38,146 bases of DNA from Bacteroidales bacterium (GTDB lineage Bacteria; Bacteroidota; Bacteroidia; Bacteroidales; Bacteroidaceae), in the NCBI GenBank assembly GCA_018064685.1, contig JAGHUS010000027.1, positions 1 through 38,146 on the forward strand. The letters run 5' to 3'. Positions 15,136 to 21,542 of this stretch are shown one piece after another. The stretch's first letter is position 1, and the number at the start of each line of letters is the position of its first letter. Made by a program: the position numbers and the translations under genes. The notes under the pieces were generated by a model, which ran no database searches, was not told where the DNA came from, and worked only from the letters and a program-made list of their open reading frames with translations.

Positions 15136-15849
15136 CTATTGTATTTCATATAATCGCACATGACATTGACGATCCTCGAAAGACTCACTCTGCATCTTGC
15201 AGTAAGAATCAGCATGCAACAGGCAGATCTTGGGAAGGGCCTGTAAGGAATGTTTCTCTTTGTTCAGCGCATCGAGAGCAACTTGGGAGAAGGTTGCTGG
15301 CACCTCTTCAAACTTGGGCGCATAAAAGCCTGCATCCTTGGGGCAGGCATAGAACTTGCGGAGTTCTTCTCGATACCCAGAGTTAACAGCAGTGCCGTTG
15401 CCTTTAGCGAGGTATGCATCCATTTCCGCATCAGTAACGTAGAGAAACAGTCGCCTCGTGTTTTGAGGAAGTGTGCAAACATTCTTCTGTGTGGCGAAGG
15501 ATTTTCCCGGGACGAACAAAGAGAGCCTGAGAATATCGTTGAACAGGCTGCCGGCAGCATCCGTGTGAGCGTATGTCGAAGCGGGATCGGGATTACGATG
15601 GAACTTAATCTCCATGCAATAGCTCTCATCGCCATTAAGGTAGAGAAAGTCCAGTTCCTTCTTAGCGCGCCGTTGCGAGGCTTCGAACACGGAAGAGTCG
15701 TAGGGGTACTCCATAGTGTAGTGCTCCACATCCGCATCTTCATGTAGCATGGATGCAAACCAATAGTAGCGCACGTTGTCCTCCGTCATCAATTCCTGAC
15801 GTCGGTGCAGGTTCTCACAGAAACGTCTAAATACCTTCGCCAAATCCAT
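15136..15849 (-). CDS. PD-(D/E)XK nuclease-like protein
   Basis: A 237-aa protein. The segment KELDFLYLNGDESYCMEIKF (64-83) has the spacing of the PD-(D/E)XK nuclease core: Asp 67 in a strand, then Glu 80-Ile-Lys 82 in the next. An acidic helix TEDNVRYYWFASML (22-35) before it fits the conserved N-terminal Glu of this fold. After the core there is a predicted helix (GSLFNDILRLSLF) and a strand RRLFLYVTD, as expected. The C-terminal part is unassigned. The active site appears intact, so a DNA- or RNA-cleaving effector is plausible; this is inferred from motifs only. Confidence 0.55.
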   Translation of the reverse strand: MDLAKVFRRFCENLHRRQELMTEDNVRYYWFASMLHEDADVEHYTMEYPYDSSVFEASQRRAKKELDFLYLNGDESYCMEIKFHRNPDPASTYAHTDAAGSLFNDILRLSLFVPGKSFATQKNVCTLPQNTRRLFLYVTDAEMDAYLAKGNGTAVNSGYREELRKFYACPKDAGFYAPKFEEVPATFSQVALDALNKEKHSLQALPKICLLHADSYCKMQSESFEDRQCHVRLYEIQ

Positions 15850-15864
15850 GTTATACTATTTTGT

Positions 15865-15894
15865 GAGTAGGCATGAACCCAATCATGCCTACTC
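15865..15894. other. Perfect 12-bp hairpin between cluster genes
   Basis: gagtaggcatga (15865-15876) and its exact complement (15883-15894) flank a 6-nt loop in the 70-nt gap before the nuclease-like gene. There is no T-run after it, so mRNA processing or stabilisation is more likely than termination. Confidence 0.6.
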
Positions 15895-15919
15895 TGTTAT
15901 TATTGGGGAAGAGAATCTG

Positions 15920-16267
15920 TTACTTGCCGTATTTAGCCTTCAAATCTTCCATCTGAACCTTGGTGGCGTTCTTTGGAATCTCGGGGAGTTTGGCAAGTGT
16001 CATCTCGTCTAGTGCGAGCACCCAATCGTCAGCAGAGGCCACCTGTACTTTAATGCCAAACTGGCTCATGAGATCCTTCTCAAAACCACCTACAGTCTTG
16101 CTGCCACGGCACTCGTAAGCACCTGTTGATGTAGCAACGTCGGTTACCTTCTCACTACCATCGCAACGCTTGTTACCCTTGTAGACGCGAAGTGTACCAC
16201 CAAATTCTTCCTTGAAACGTGCGCAAAGAGTTGACACCAAGAGGCGCCCGTCAATCTTGATTTCCAT
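15920..16267 (-). CDS. Duplicated beta-alpha-beta domain protein, paralog B
   Basis: A 115-aa member of the cluster's small-protein family. Unit one is IKIDGRLLVSTLCARFKEEF followed by GGTLRVYKG; unit two is CRGSKTVGGFEKDLMSQF followed by GIKVQVA and LALDEMTL. A charged C-terminal helix (about 98-115) is extra compared with paralog A. No signal peptide or catalytic motif. It is placed between the TerB-like gene (17 nt upstream) and the PD-(D/E)XK-like gene. Function unknown. Confidence 0.7.
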   Translation of the reverse strand: MEIKIDGRLLVSTLCARFKEEFGGTLRVYKGNKRCDGSEKVTDVATSTGAYECRGSKTVGGFEKDLMSQFGIKVQVASADDWVLALDEMTLAKLPEIPKNATKVQMEDLKAKYGK

Positions 16268-16284
16268 TATATATAAATAATGTG

Positions 16285-16692
16285 TTATTCAAATTCAATT
16301 TCCATCTCAGGTTCGTCCTTTACCATATCTACAGCCATCAGCAAAGCATACTCATGCTCAAGGCCAAGGGCGTCTGCAACAGACAACAGGTTGTTAGCCT
16401 CAGAGTAAGCGAACACTCCGTCGCAAAGCATCACCTGAAGCACAGCCTCGAAGACAATGGCAATCTCCTCATCGTCAACGCCTTCGCCAGCCTTGGCAAT
16501 ATATTCAGCCACAGCCTGACCGTCAAGATCCTTGATCTTCTCTATCTCGGCGTCAATGGCAGCAGCAAGTCCCTCCAGTTCAAGACCCTCTTCTACCTCT
16601 TCCACAGCAATCTTCTCAGCCTCGTCATAAGTCTCATCAGCCCAGATGGCAGAGGCGAGGAATGCAGCAATATTCTGTATGTTAGTTTTCAT
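16285..16692 (-). CDS. TerB-like acidic helical protein
   Basis: A 135-aa, very acidic all-helical protein. The arrangement resembles the TerB (tellurite resistance/DUF533-like) fold: an N-terminal helix with IAAFLASAIWADETYDEAE, a middle helix pair, and the C-terminal repeat of the same theme VLQVMLCDGVFAYSEANNLL followed by ADALGL. TerB-type domains bind metal through acidic residues and are linked to membrane-associated stress and phage-resistance systems. The assignment rests on pattern only, and the family is diverse. It lies between the H1-like gene and paralog B. Confidence 0.55.
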   Translation of the reverse strand: MKTNIQNIAAFLASAIWADETYDEAEKIAVEEVEEGLELEGLAAAIDAEIEKIKDLDGQAVAEYIAKAGEGVDDEEIAIVFEAVLQVMLCDGVFAYSEANNLLSVADALGLEHEYALLMAVDMVKDEPEMEIEFE

Positions 16693-16717
16693 AATCGATG
16701 TCGTATTTAATGGTTAA

Positions 16718-16993
16718 TTACTTGAAAAGTCTCTTCAGACGGTTCGTGAAACTATTCTTTGCCTTACGCGCCTTTGCCATGCGTGCGGCAATCTCCTTAC
16801 CCTCCTTTGTACGTTTGTCGACTGTGCCGTCTGCAGTCCTCTTCACCGTACTGGTGCTTTTCTTTACAACGGGCTTAGCGGCAGTCTTCTTGGCAGCGGC
16901 CTTACGCGCCTTAGCCATGCGCTCTACCATCTCCTTGTACTCCTTGGTACGCTTGTCAACCTTTCCGTCGGCTGTTTTCTTGATAGTTGCCAT
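16718..16993 (-). CDS. Histone H1-like basic protein with two repeats
   Basis: A 91-aa Lys/Ala-rich protein of two tandem units, each IKKTADGKVDKRTKEYKEM-like followed by a MAKARKA helix, joined by an AAKKTAAKPVVKKSTST linker typical of H1-like tails. The C-terminus RLKRLFK is basic and amphipathic. Such composition suggests binding to DNA, RNA or acidic membrane surfaces. No enzyme motif. It starts 21 nt after the OmpA-domain gene. The linker resembles the tail of the 191-aa protein at 14100, which links the two proteins. Confidence 0.7.
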   Translation of the reverse strand: MATIKKTADGKVDKRTKEYKEMVERMAKARKAAAKKTAAKPVVKKSTSTVKRTADGTVDKRTKEGKEIAARMAKARKAKNSFTNRLKRLFK

Positions 16994-17014
16994 GAGTTTT
17001 TTGATTTAAAGTTA

Positions 17015-17932
17015 CTATTCTGTTATTACGATAAATTCGGTACGGCGGTTCTCCTCTGCCATGGGATTCTCGGTGTTCTTTAACTGGCTGCTGCCCAAAC
17101 CTTCATATGAAAGGCGAGAAGCATCAACACCCTGAGAGATAAGGAAGTCCACGGTTGCTTTGGCGCGATCCTCGCTGAGCTTCTGGTTTGCTGCTGCATC
17201 GCCCTCTGCGCTGGTGTGTCCCTCAATCTTGAGCTTTACGTCAGCATTCTTCTCCAACACCTGTGCCAGATCGTGCAGAACAAACTTAGCATCGTCGTTC
17301 AGGTCAGCCTTGCCCTGCTCAAACTGTGCAGCGTTGAAGTTGGTCTCCAACTCTTCGATACGCTCTGTGTAGATGGTGTCATGTACTTCAACCACCTTCT
17401 CGATAACCTTCTCCTGTACAACAGGCTCGTCCTTAGATGAAGACCCCAAGAAGAAAGCGGCTATACCACCGAGCAGAAGCAGAGCGATGAGAATCCATAC
17501 CCACATGGGAATACCCTTCTTGCCTGGTTTTGGGGGGACATAGCCATTGAGGTATTCCAAGCGGTAACCTCCACGCTCACCCTTCATGGTCTTCTCGAAC
17601 TCTGCAATTTCGATGTCATACTGTTTAGCATGCGACACGAGACGCTCGAAACTGGGCTTTGTCCACATCTTGCACAACACCATCTTGGTCCCATCCTGCA
17701 GATTTAACACCTCATCTTCATTCATGAAGAAGAAATCCTTCTCATTGCCGTCCTGACACTCCTCCAAGCGCTTGAAGATAACAGGCCAACCACAATCGGG
17801 GTTCAGCGCTTTAGGAAATGCTTGCTCGAAATCAGCAAACGTTGCGTGAGGATACATCACCAGATAGGCGTTGATAATACCCAAAGCGGTACGATTCTGT
17901 GCCTTACCAAAAACTCTTACTTTACTTGCCAT
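17015..17932 (-). CDS. Bitopic membrane protein with periplasmic OmpA domain
   Basis: A 305-aa protein without a signal peptide. A cytoplasmic N-terminal domain (1-130; VRVFGKAQNRTALGIINAYL and a later acidic segment) of unknown type is followed by a single membrane span (about 142-162), a coiled-coil spacer (about 170-198) and a C-terminal OmpA/MotB peptidoglycan-binding domain (200-305). In the latter, KLKIEGHTSAEGDAAANQ, LSEDRAKATVDFL and EENRRTEF match the family; the Asp often used for peptidoglycan binding is Ser here, as in many Bacteroidetes members, while the Arg is kept. This architecture links cytoplasm to cell wall, as MotB and ZorB do, but no MotA/ZorA partner is present. Confidence 0.8.
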   Translation of the reverse strand: MASKVRVFGKAQNRTALGIINAYLVMYPHATFADFEQAFPKALNPDCGWPVIFKRLEECQDGNEKDFFFMNEDEVLNLQDGTKMVLCKMWTKPSFERLVSHAKQYDIEIAEFEKTMKGERGGYRLEYLNGYVPPKPGKKGIPMWVWILIALLLLGGIAAFFLGSSSKDEPVVQEKVIEKVVEVHDTIYTERIEELETNFNAAQFEQGKADLNDDAKFVLHDLAQVLEKNADVKLKIEGHTSAEGDAAANQKLSEDRAKATVDFLISQGVDASRLSYEGLGSSQLKNTENPMAEENRRTEFIVITE

Positions 17933-17973
17933 GATATTAAAATTTATTTCAGAATAAGTCAGTCATCGCTAGT

Positions 17974-18348
17974 TTACTTCTTTTTTTCCTCACCGCGTGA
18001 AGCTTGGCCGATGGTGAGTTTGTTGTCAACGCAAACCTTGCCGGCAGGATCCTTGATCTGCACGGTCAGTCCGTATGTCTTCTTGAAGAGTTCCTCTGCT
18101 TCACCTACCTTCATCGAAGCCTTGATCTTCAACTCCGTTTTGCTGCTGGCATCAATTTTGGCCGTTGTCTGCTTGTTGAGCTGATTGATGGTAAGGTCGC
18201 CATCAGCCAGATTAACACCTTTGTAAATAGCAAGTGTACAGCCAAAAGCTTTCTTGAAGTCAGCGCACACGGTTTTTACCTTCTTGTTGGGTGCCACCGT
18301 GAACTCTGCCGAGTTGAAGTGGTCTTTGATGTTGTTTAATAATCCCAT
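17974..18348 (-). CDS. Duplicated beta-alpha-beta domain protein, paralog C
   Basis: A 124-aa member of the family. After a 13-residue leader, unit one is FTVAPNKKVKTVCADFKKAF followed by GCTLAIYKG and LADGDLTINQL; unit two is LKIKASMKVGEAEELFKKTY followed by GLTVQI and CVDNKLTIGQA. The C-terminus is Lys/Glu-rich. It is the second gene of the cluster, 58 nt after the 54-aa gene and 41 nt before the OmpA-domain gene. Function unknown. No membrane or export signal. Confidence 0.7.
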   Translation of the reverse strand: MGLLNNIKDHFNSAEFTVAPNKKVKTVCADFKKAFGCTLAIYKGVNLADGDLTINQLNKQTTAKIDASSKTELKIKASMKVGEAEELFKKTYGLTVQIKDPAGKVCVDNKLTIGQASRGEEKKK

Positions 18349-18406
18349 AAATCTTGAGTTTAATGTTCAACTACAGTATTACACTATACCATTGTTGATT
18401 GATTTA

Positions 18407-18571
18407 TTATTTGCCAAATATTGATTTAATAATAGCTTTACCAATCTTACGCTCCAGTCCCTGTCGGGTGGTCGGTATGCCCGTAGCTTTGGCAACTCTT
18501 CGTTTCACCTTTGTTACGCCTAAAGCGCGTTTTGCAGAAAAGGTCAGATTGACTCCGGGTAGTATTTTCAT
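18407..18571 (-). CDS. 54-aa basic protein, first gene of the cluster
   Basis: This short frame reads MKILPGVNLTFSAKRALGVT, continues with a basic helix KVKRRVAKATGIPTT and ends RKIGKAIIKSIFGK. Net charge is strongly positive. The opening K-I-x-P-G-V-x-L-x-F-S is reminiscent of the N-terminus of DUF4236-type small proteins, but the remainder differs. It lies about 30 nt after the T-run of the strong terminator at 18607-18632, with the same direction and spacing as the rest of the cluster, which supports it being real. Function unknown. Confidence 0.55.
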   Translation of the reverse strand: MKILPGVNLTFSAKRALGVTKVKRRVAKATGIPTTRQGLERKIGKAIIKSIFGK

Positions 18572-18601
18572 GATGCTTAATTAGGTTTTTGATTTGCTGG
18601 A

Positions 18602-18632
18602 TACAAAAAAAGCGGGGAATCACTATTGATTC
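18602..18632 (-). terminator. Intrinsic terminator before the cluster
   Basis: Minus strand: gcggg-ac-gaatca, loop atag or shorter, tgattc-cccgc, then seven T. The stem has 11 pairs with a two-base bulge. It lies upstream of the first cluster gene, so read-through or conditional antitermination would be needed for expression from the upstream promoter. Confidence 0.8.
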
Positions 18633-18921
18633 GTCCCGCATCTGAGGCCTTCGCATTGCCCAATCCAAGAGAACAAACAATAGGATATCCCCGTTGAGCA
18701 TCGTATCTTTATGCAACTGGAGTGCCTCCCCCACAAGGGGGCGCACTCCCTGTTGCCACGTATAAACGCATCAACAGAGTATCTATCGCTACTTGATTCT
18801 CCTTGGGCGTGGTTGAAAGGTGCGAAGTTTCAGATGCCAAGAACCAGTGTGATAAACACTTTTCCGTATAAGTGTCTGCATCGGTGGGCCATCTCTATGG
18901 CGCACTGCTCCGATTTTAGAC
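18602..18921 (-). ncRNA. Structured RNA or attenuated leader of the cluster
   Basis: On the minus strand a promoter is followed by about 320 nt that lacks a convincing ORF but folds into several clear hairpins: GCCAT/ATGGC (about 18888-18901), acactt/aagtgt, a GC-rich GGAGTGC...GCACTCC stem with CCCCC/GGGGG (about 18719-18749), and a final terminator. An outer pairing joins ggagcagtg to cactggttc with one mismatch and one G-U pair. It ends in seven T. It is either an independent small RNA or a 5' leader that controls entry into the cluster. I checked for tmRNA, RNase P, SRP and group II intron signatures and saw none. Confidence 0.55.
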
Positions 18922-18926
18922 AAGGG

Positions 18927-18957
18927 CAAAGTTAAGTATTATCTTTGTTCTTTGCAA
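18927..18957 (-). promoter_or_regulatory. Promoter of the structured RNA/cluster
   Basis: On the minus strand TTG (18957-18955), a 20-nt spacer and TAACTTTG (18934-18927) match the Bacteroidetes -33/-7 promoter pattern well. The next 150 nt to the right (18960-19110) hold no gene or obvious structure. Confidence 0.65.
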
Positions 18958-19110
18958 GGATTTTGCAATATTTTTCCTTTTTGCGTGCAAATTTACGCAA
19001 AAAAAATAAAAAAGGATTGGTTCAAGTTGGTTCAAAGGGAGAAGGCAACAAGAATAAAACAACAATTGGAGTTGTTTTTAGTTGCTGGCCACAATATATG
19101 CCCGTCCTAC

Positions 19111-19665
19111 CTACACTTCGAAGCTGACACCGGTGTCGCGACCGCACACGTAGCTGAGGCCTTGCTGGTTGGCATCAAGGCATAGGTCGACGAGATAGAG
19201 AGGTTCGTGCTGAATGAATTCGTGGCAGACGAAAGTAGCACCAACGGGCAGTTTGCTGCCCTGCGACTCGATGACCTCGAAACGTGCATGGCCCAGGCTC
19301 CTGAAGACACAATGACTGGCAGGACGCCACCATGCCTTGACGCATCGGCCTGCCGCAATGCTTTCGCCTGAGATGTGTTCGCCAGCCAGGAGGTTGCTTT
19401 CTGGCGTAAGGAGTGAGCCGGAAGTGGCATCAAGATAGCTCTGCAGATTGCTATAGCCACAGTAACGAGCGAGAATGTCGAGCACATCCTGACGAGGTTC
19501 GTGGGCCGATGGAACATATCCCCAGATGCGTTTCAGCGTGCTGACGCTGACTTGCTGATGGGTGGCGGAATAGATACTCTGTGAGAGTTGTTCGAAGGCT
19601 TTGGGTGTGGTGGGCGTACTGCCCCATGTGTGCTCGACTAACTCTCTCAACTTTGATATATACAT
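19111..19665 (-). CDS. Bacteroidetes-specific regulator-like protein
   Basis: A 184-aa protein. The N-terminal half (1-80) has the pattern VSVSTLKRIWGYV, RQDVLDILARYCGYSNLQSYL that recurs in many uncharacterised Bacteroidetes proteins and resembles a helix-turn-helix type DNA-binding module. The C-terminal half (about 90-184) is mostly beta and looks like a small barrel (ISGESIAAGRCVKAWWRP, ARFEVIES). It lies 38 nt after a Ser/Thr kinase gene in the same direction, so a kinase-regulator pair is plausible. DNA binding is inferred. Confidence 0.65.
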   Translation of the reverse strand: MYISKLRELVEHTWGSTPTTPKAFEQLSQSIYSATHQQVSVSTLKRIWGYVPSAHEPRQDVLDILARYCGYSNLQSYLDATSGSLLTPESNLLAGEHISGESIAAGRCVKAWWRPASHCVFRSLGHARFEVIESQGSKLPVGATFVCHEFIQHEPLYLVDLCLDANQQGLSYVCGRDTGVSFEV

Positions 19666-19703
19666 ATTATTGAAATTTAGCGGGTTGATAGTTGGTCACC
19701 TCT

Positions 19704-21068
19704 CTACTCTGGGAAGGTCAGGTTGGGATGACTCTTGGTAAAGGGCGTCCAATATATACTGTTCGCATAATCACTCAGTATGACATCCAGTTGCGCGCGT
19801 TTTTGATAGTCGCTTACCTCATTGCATATCGCTATGACTACATTTTTGGCTCCAGCGCATATAACAAACAGTTTCCGGTATGTTTCGTTACAACTCGCAG
19901 TATCGGCTATTGCCTGGAAATGTTCCCTCTGCATATAGTTGTCAATGGCGTCGAAGCCCTTTTGAGTCATCGCATCTGATGTGTTAGGTCTTGTCCTTTC
20001 GATGGGTGTGGGTGCAGTCGTGCCAATCTTTTCGGTTACATCTCTCCCATTTTCTGCCTTGGAGGGTGTCACTTGGTTGGTCGCAACCTGCTCGGGGGGC
20101 TTTGGGGTTGTGTGGGGGAGGGGCATTTGTGGTGCATCGGCAATCAGCGATACGTCAGAATCTAGTTGTACTCCCTTGGGAATGACCTCATCGTTTGATG
20201 ATACTGCGTGTATGGTGTCTGACGTATCTCTTGTAAGAACAGGCTGATGGAGATGCTCTTTGTCGGAGTGCAAAAGTGAAATGAATATTGCAGTAGAGAT
20301 GCCTATCAGCAGAGCCAATAGGACTACGGCCATAAGGCGCACCTTGCGATGGTGAGCCTTGCCGAGCTGACGTTGCACCTCGAACATGTTGGGGATGCGG
20401 TGCTCCATGGGGCAGGTCATGCGTTTAATGGCCCTGCCATAAGTCCACCCGAGGTTCATGTTACGCAATATTATGCCCAGCGAATAGATGTCGTTGCGCA
20501 CATCGGGACGTGACTCCGACTTCTGTTCGGCTGACATATAGCCAGGCGTTCCAGCTGGCTGCTTCAGGATGGTGTGGGCGTCGGTGTCGGCAAGGCCGAA
20601 ATCGATGATCTTGATGTTGCGTCCGTTGTGCGTGACCATGATGTTGGTGGGCTTGAGGTCGCGATGCACCACCTGATGGGCATGGATGTAGGCCACGGCC
20701 TCGGCCAACTGGCGTGCCAGATGTCGGCGTGTCTTCGTGTCGGCACGCAGGGCGTCGAGCGTAACGCCATCGACATACTCCATTACGATGCAGCGCCCCA
20801 GGGTGGGGACATCAGCCATCTCCACCACGCTGACAATGGCGGGGTGCGACAGGCGGCACAGTATGTCATACTCCTTCTGCTGCAAAGCCTGGTGCATGGC
20901 ACTGTCCTGCAGCTGTTGGGGCAGACTCTTCAGCATCCATCGCCTGCCGTCGCGCACAGCCATGGTCAGTAGCGAGAGTTGTGTCTCGCTAACAGGTTGC
21001 AGGTCATGGTAGTCGTTCCGGCTATCGGCATGCTGTGGTGGCGTGATGAATCCCGATTCGTGGCCCAT
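19704..21068 (-). CDS. Membrane-anchored Ser/Thr protein kinase
   Basis: A 454-aa Hanks-type kinase. Catalytic elements: Lys 47 in RRWMLKSL, the HRDLKPTN loop (135-142), DFG at 156-158 and GTPGYMSAEQ in the activation segment. The glycine-rich loop is degenerate (SETQLSLLTMAV). A membrane span (about VRLMAVVLLALLIGISTAIF) follows, then a Thr/Pro-rich extracytoplasmic stretch and a C-terminal domain with two cysteines (about 370-454). The start at 21068 is chosen because the open frame upstream (to 21233) is His/Arg-rich and overlaps the zinc-ribbon gene in a shadow frame. It follows that gene by 20 nt. Substrates unknown. Confidence 0.8.
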   Translation of the reverse strand: MGHESGFITPPQHADSRNDYHDLQPVSETQLSLLTMAVRDGRRWMLKSLPQQLQDSAMHQALQQKEYDILCRLSHPAIVSVVEMADVPTLGRCIVMEYVDGVTLDALRADTKTRRHLARQLAEAVAYIHAHQVVHRDLKPTNIMVTHNGRNIKIIDFGLADTDAHTILKQPAGTPGYMSAEQKSESRPDVRNDIYSLGIILRNMNLGWTYGRAIKRMTCPMEHRIPNMFEVQRQLGKAHHRKVRLMAVVLLALLIGISTAIFISLLHSDKEHLHQPVLTRDTSDTIHAVSSNDEVIPKGVQLDSDVSLIADAPQMPLPHTTPKPPEQVATNQVTPSKAENGRDVTEKIGTTAPTPIERTRPNTSDAMTQKGFDAIDNYMQREHFQAIADTASCNETYRKLFVICAGAKNVVIAICNEVSDYQKRAQLDVILSDYANSIYWTPFTKSHPNLTFPE

Positions 21069-21088
21069 CTGTTGGGGGTGCGCAGAGT

Positions 21089-21436
21089 TTAGCTGTTGAA
21101 TATGAGCGCACTGATGAAGAGGGTGACGAGCACGGCGATGGGAGTGATGATGAGGCCAGCTATAGCCTGGCCGCGTGGCGAACGGAACACGCCGATGAGG
21201 CTGAAGATGAAGGCCAAGGGGATGGCGAGCCATCCGAAGAAGGGAATCCAGCCGATGGTGAGGCTCAGGATGGCGAAGGTCAGGCCTGTCTTGCCTGCCC
21301 CGTTCCTCTTCTCTGGTACTTCAACAACTACCTCTCTGTTCGAAAGGATGTTCGTGATGGGTTCGCCACAATTGGGGCACGAGAGTGCCTTGTCGGATAC
21401 CTGATGTCCGCACTGACTGCAGTATATGAGTGCCAT
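21089..21436 (-). CDS. Zinc-ribbon membrane protein
   Basis: A 115-aa protein. An N-terminal zinc ribbon has two CxxC pairs (YCSQCGHQVSDKALSCPNCG, residues 5-24), then a linker and two or three hydrophobic spans (about 48-72 and 88-112) with GLTFAILSLTIGWIPFFGWL, resembling DUF4190-type small membrane proteins. The ribbon would face the cytoplasm. It is the first gene of a three-gene minus-strand unit with the kinase and the regulator-like gene, suggesting a shared signalling task (inference). Confidence 0.75.
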   Translation of the reverse strand: MALIYCSQCGHQVSDKALSCPNCGEPITNILSNREVVVEVPEKRNGAGKTGLTFAILSLTIGWIPFFGWLAIPLAFIFSLIGVFRSPRGQAIAGLIITPIAVLVTLFISALIFNS

Positions 21437-21452
21437 AGTATTTGACGGCCCC

Positions 21453-21542
21453 CCTCTAACTCCCCCGAGGGGGAGAATTACAGACTGGGCGGGGGCATTG
21501 CGCCAGCCTAATTATGAATTATGCATTATGAATTATGCATTG
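21453..21542. repeat. Intergenic repeats: ctaactcccccgaggggg hairpin plus AT-rich array
   Basis: A hairpin of the form ctcccc/ggggag (21460-21475) is followed by an attatgaatt/attatgcatt array (21509-21542). Hairpins of the same type occur near 29675, 31438, 33488, 33846 and 36973, all between genes. Confidence 0.65.

Noticed and set aside
15136..17932. Zorya defence system
   Set aside because: An OmpA-domain membrane protein is present, but there is no MotA-like ZorA, no ZorC and no helicase ZorD.
18447..18746. 99-aa minus-strand frame starting in the structured RNA
   Set aside because: It begins inside a GC-rich hairpin, crosses the terminator and overlaps the better 54-aa frame; composition is not protein-like.
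18602..18921. tmRNA, RNase P RNA, SRP RNA or group II intron
   Set aside because: I saw no tag ORF with a tRNA-like end, no GAGGAAAGTCC-type core, no SRP GGAA/GGAG helix in context and no intron domain V.
18940..18947. Rightward promoter TATCTTTG
   Set aside because: It matches the -7 box but lacks a -33 element at the right spacing, and no plus-strand gene follows.
18945..19185. Plus-strand ORFs of 60-77 aa
   Set aside because: Low-complexity Lys/Phe start and antisense overlap with the regulator-like gene; no family resemblance.
21069..21233. N-terminal extension of the kinase
   Set aside because: His/Arg/Pro-rich shadow of the zinc-ribbon gene; the ATG at 21068 lies just after that gene's stop.
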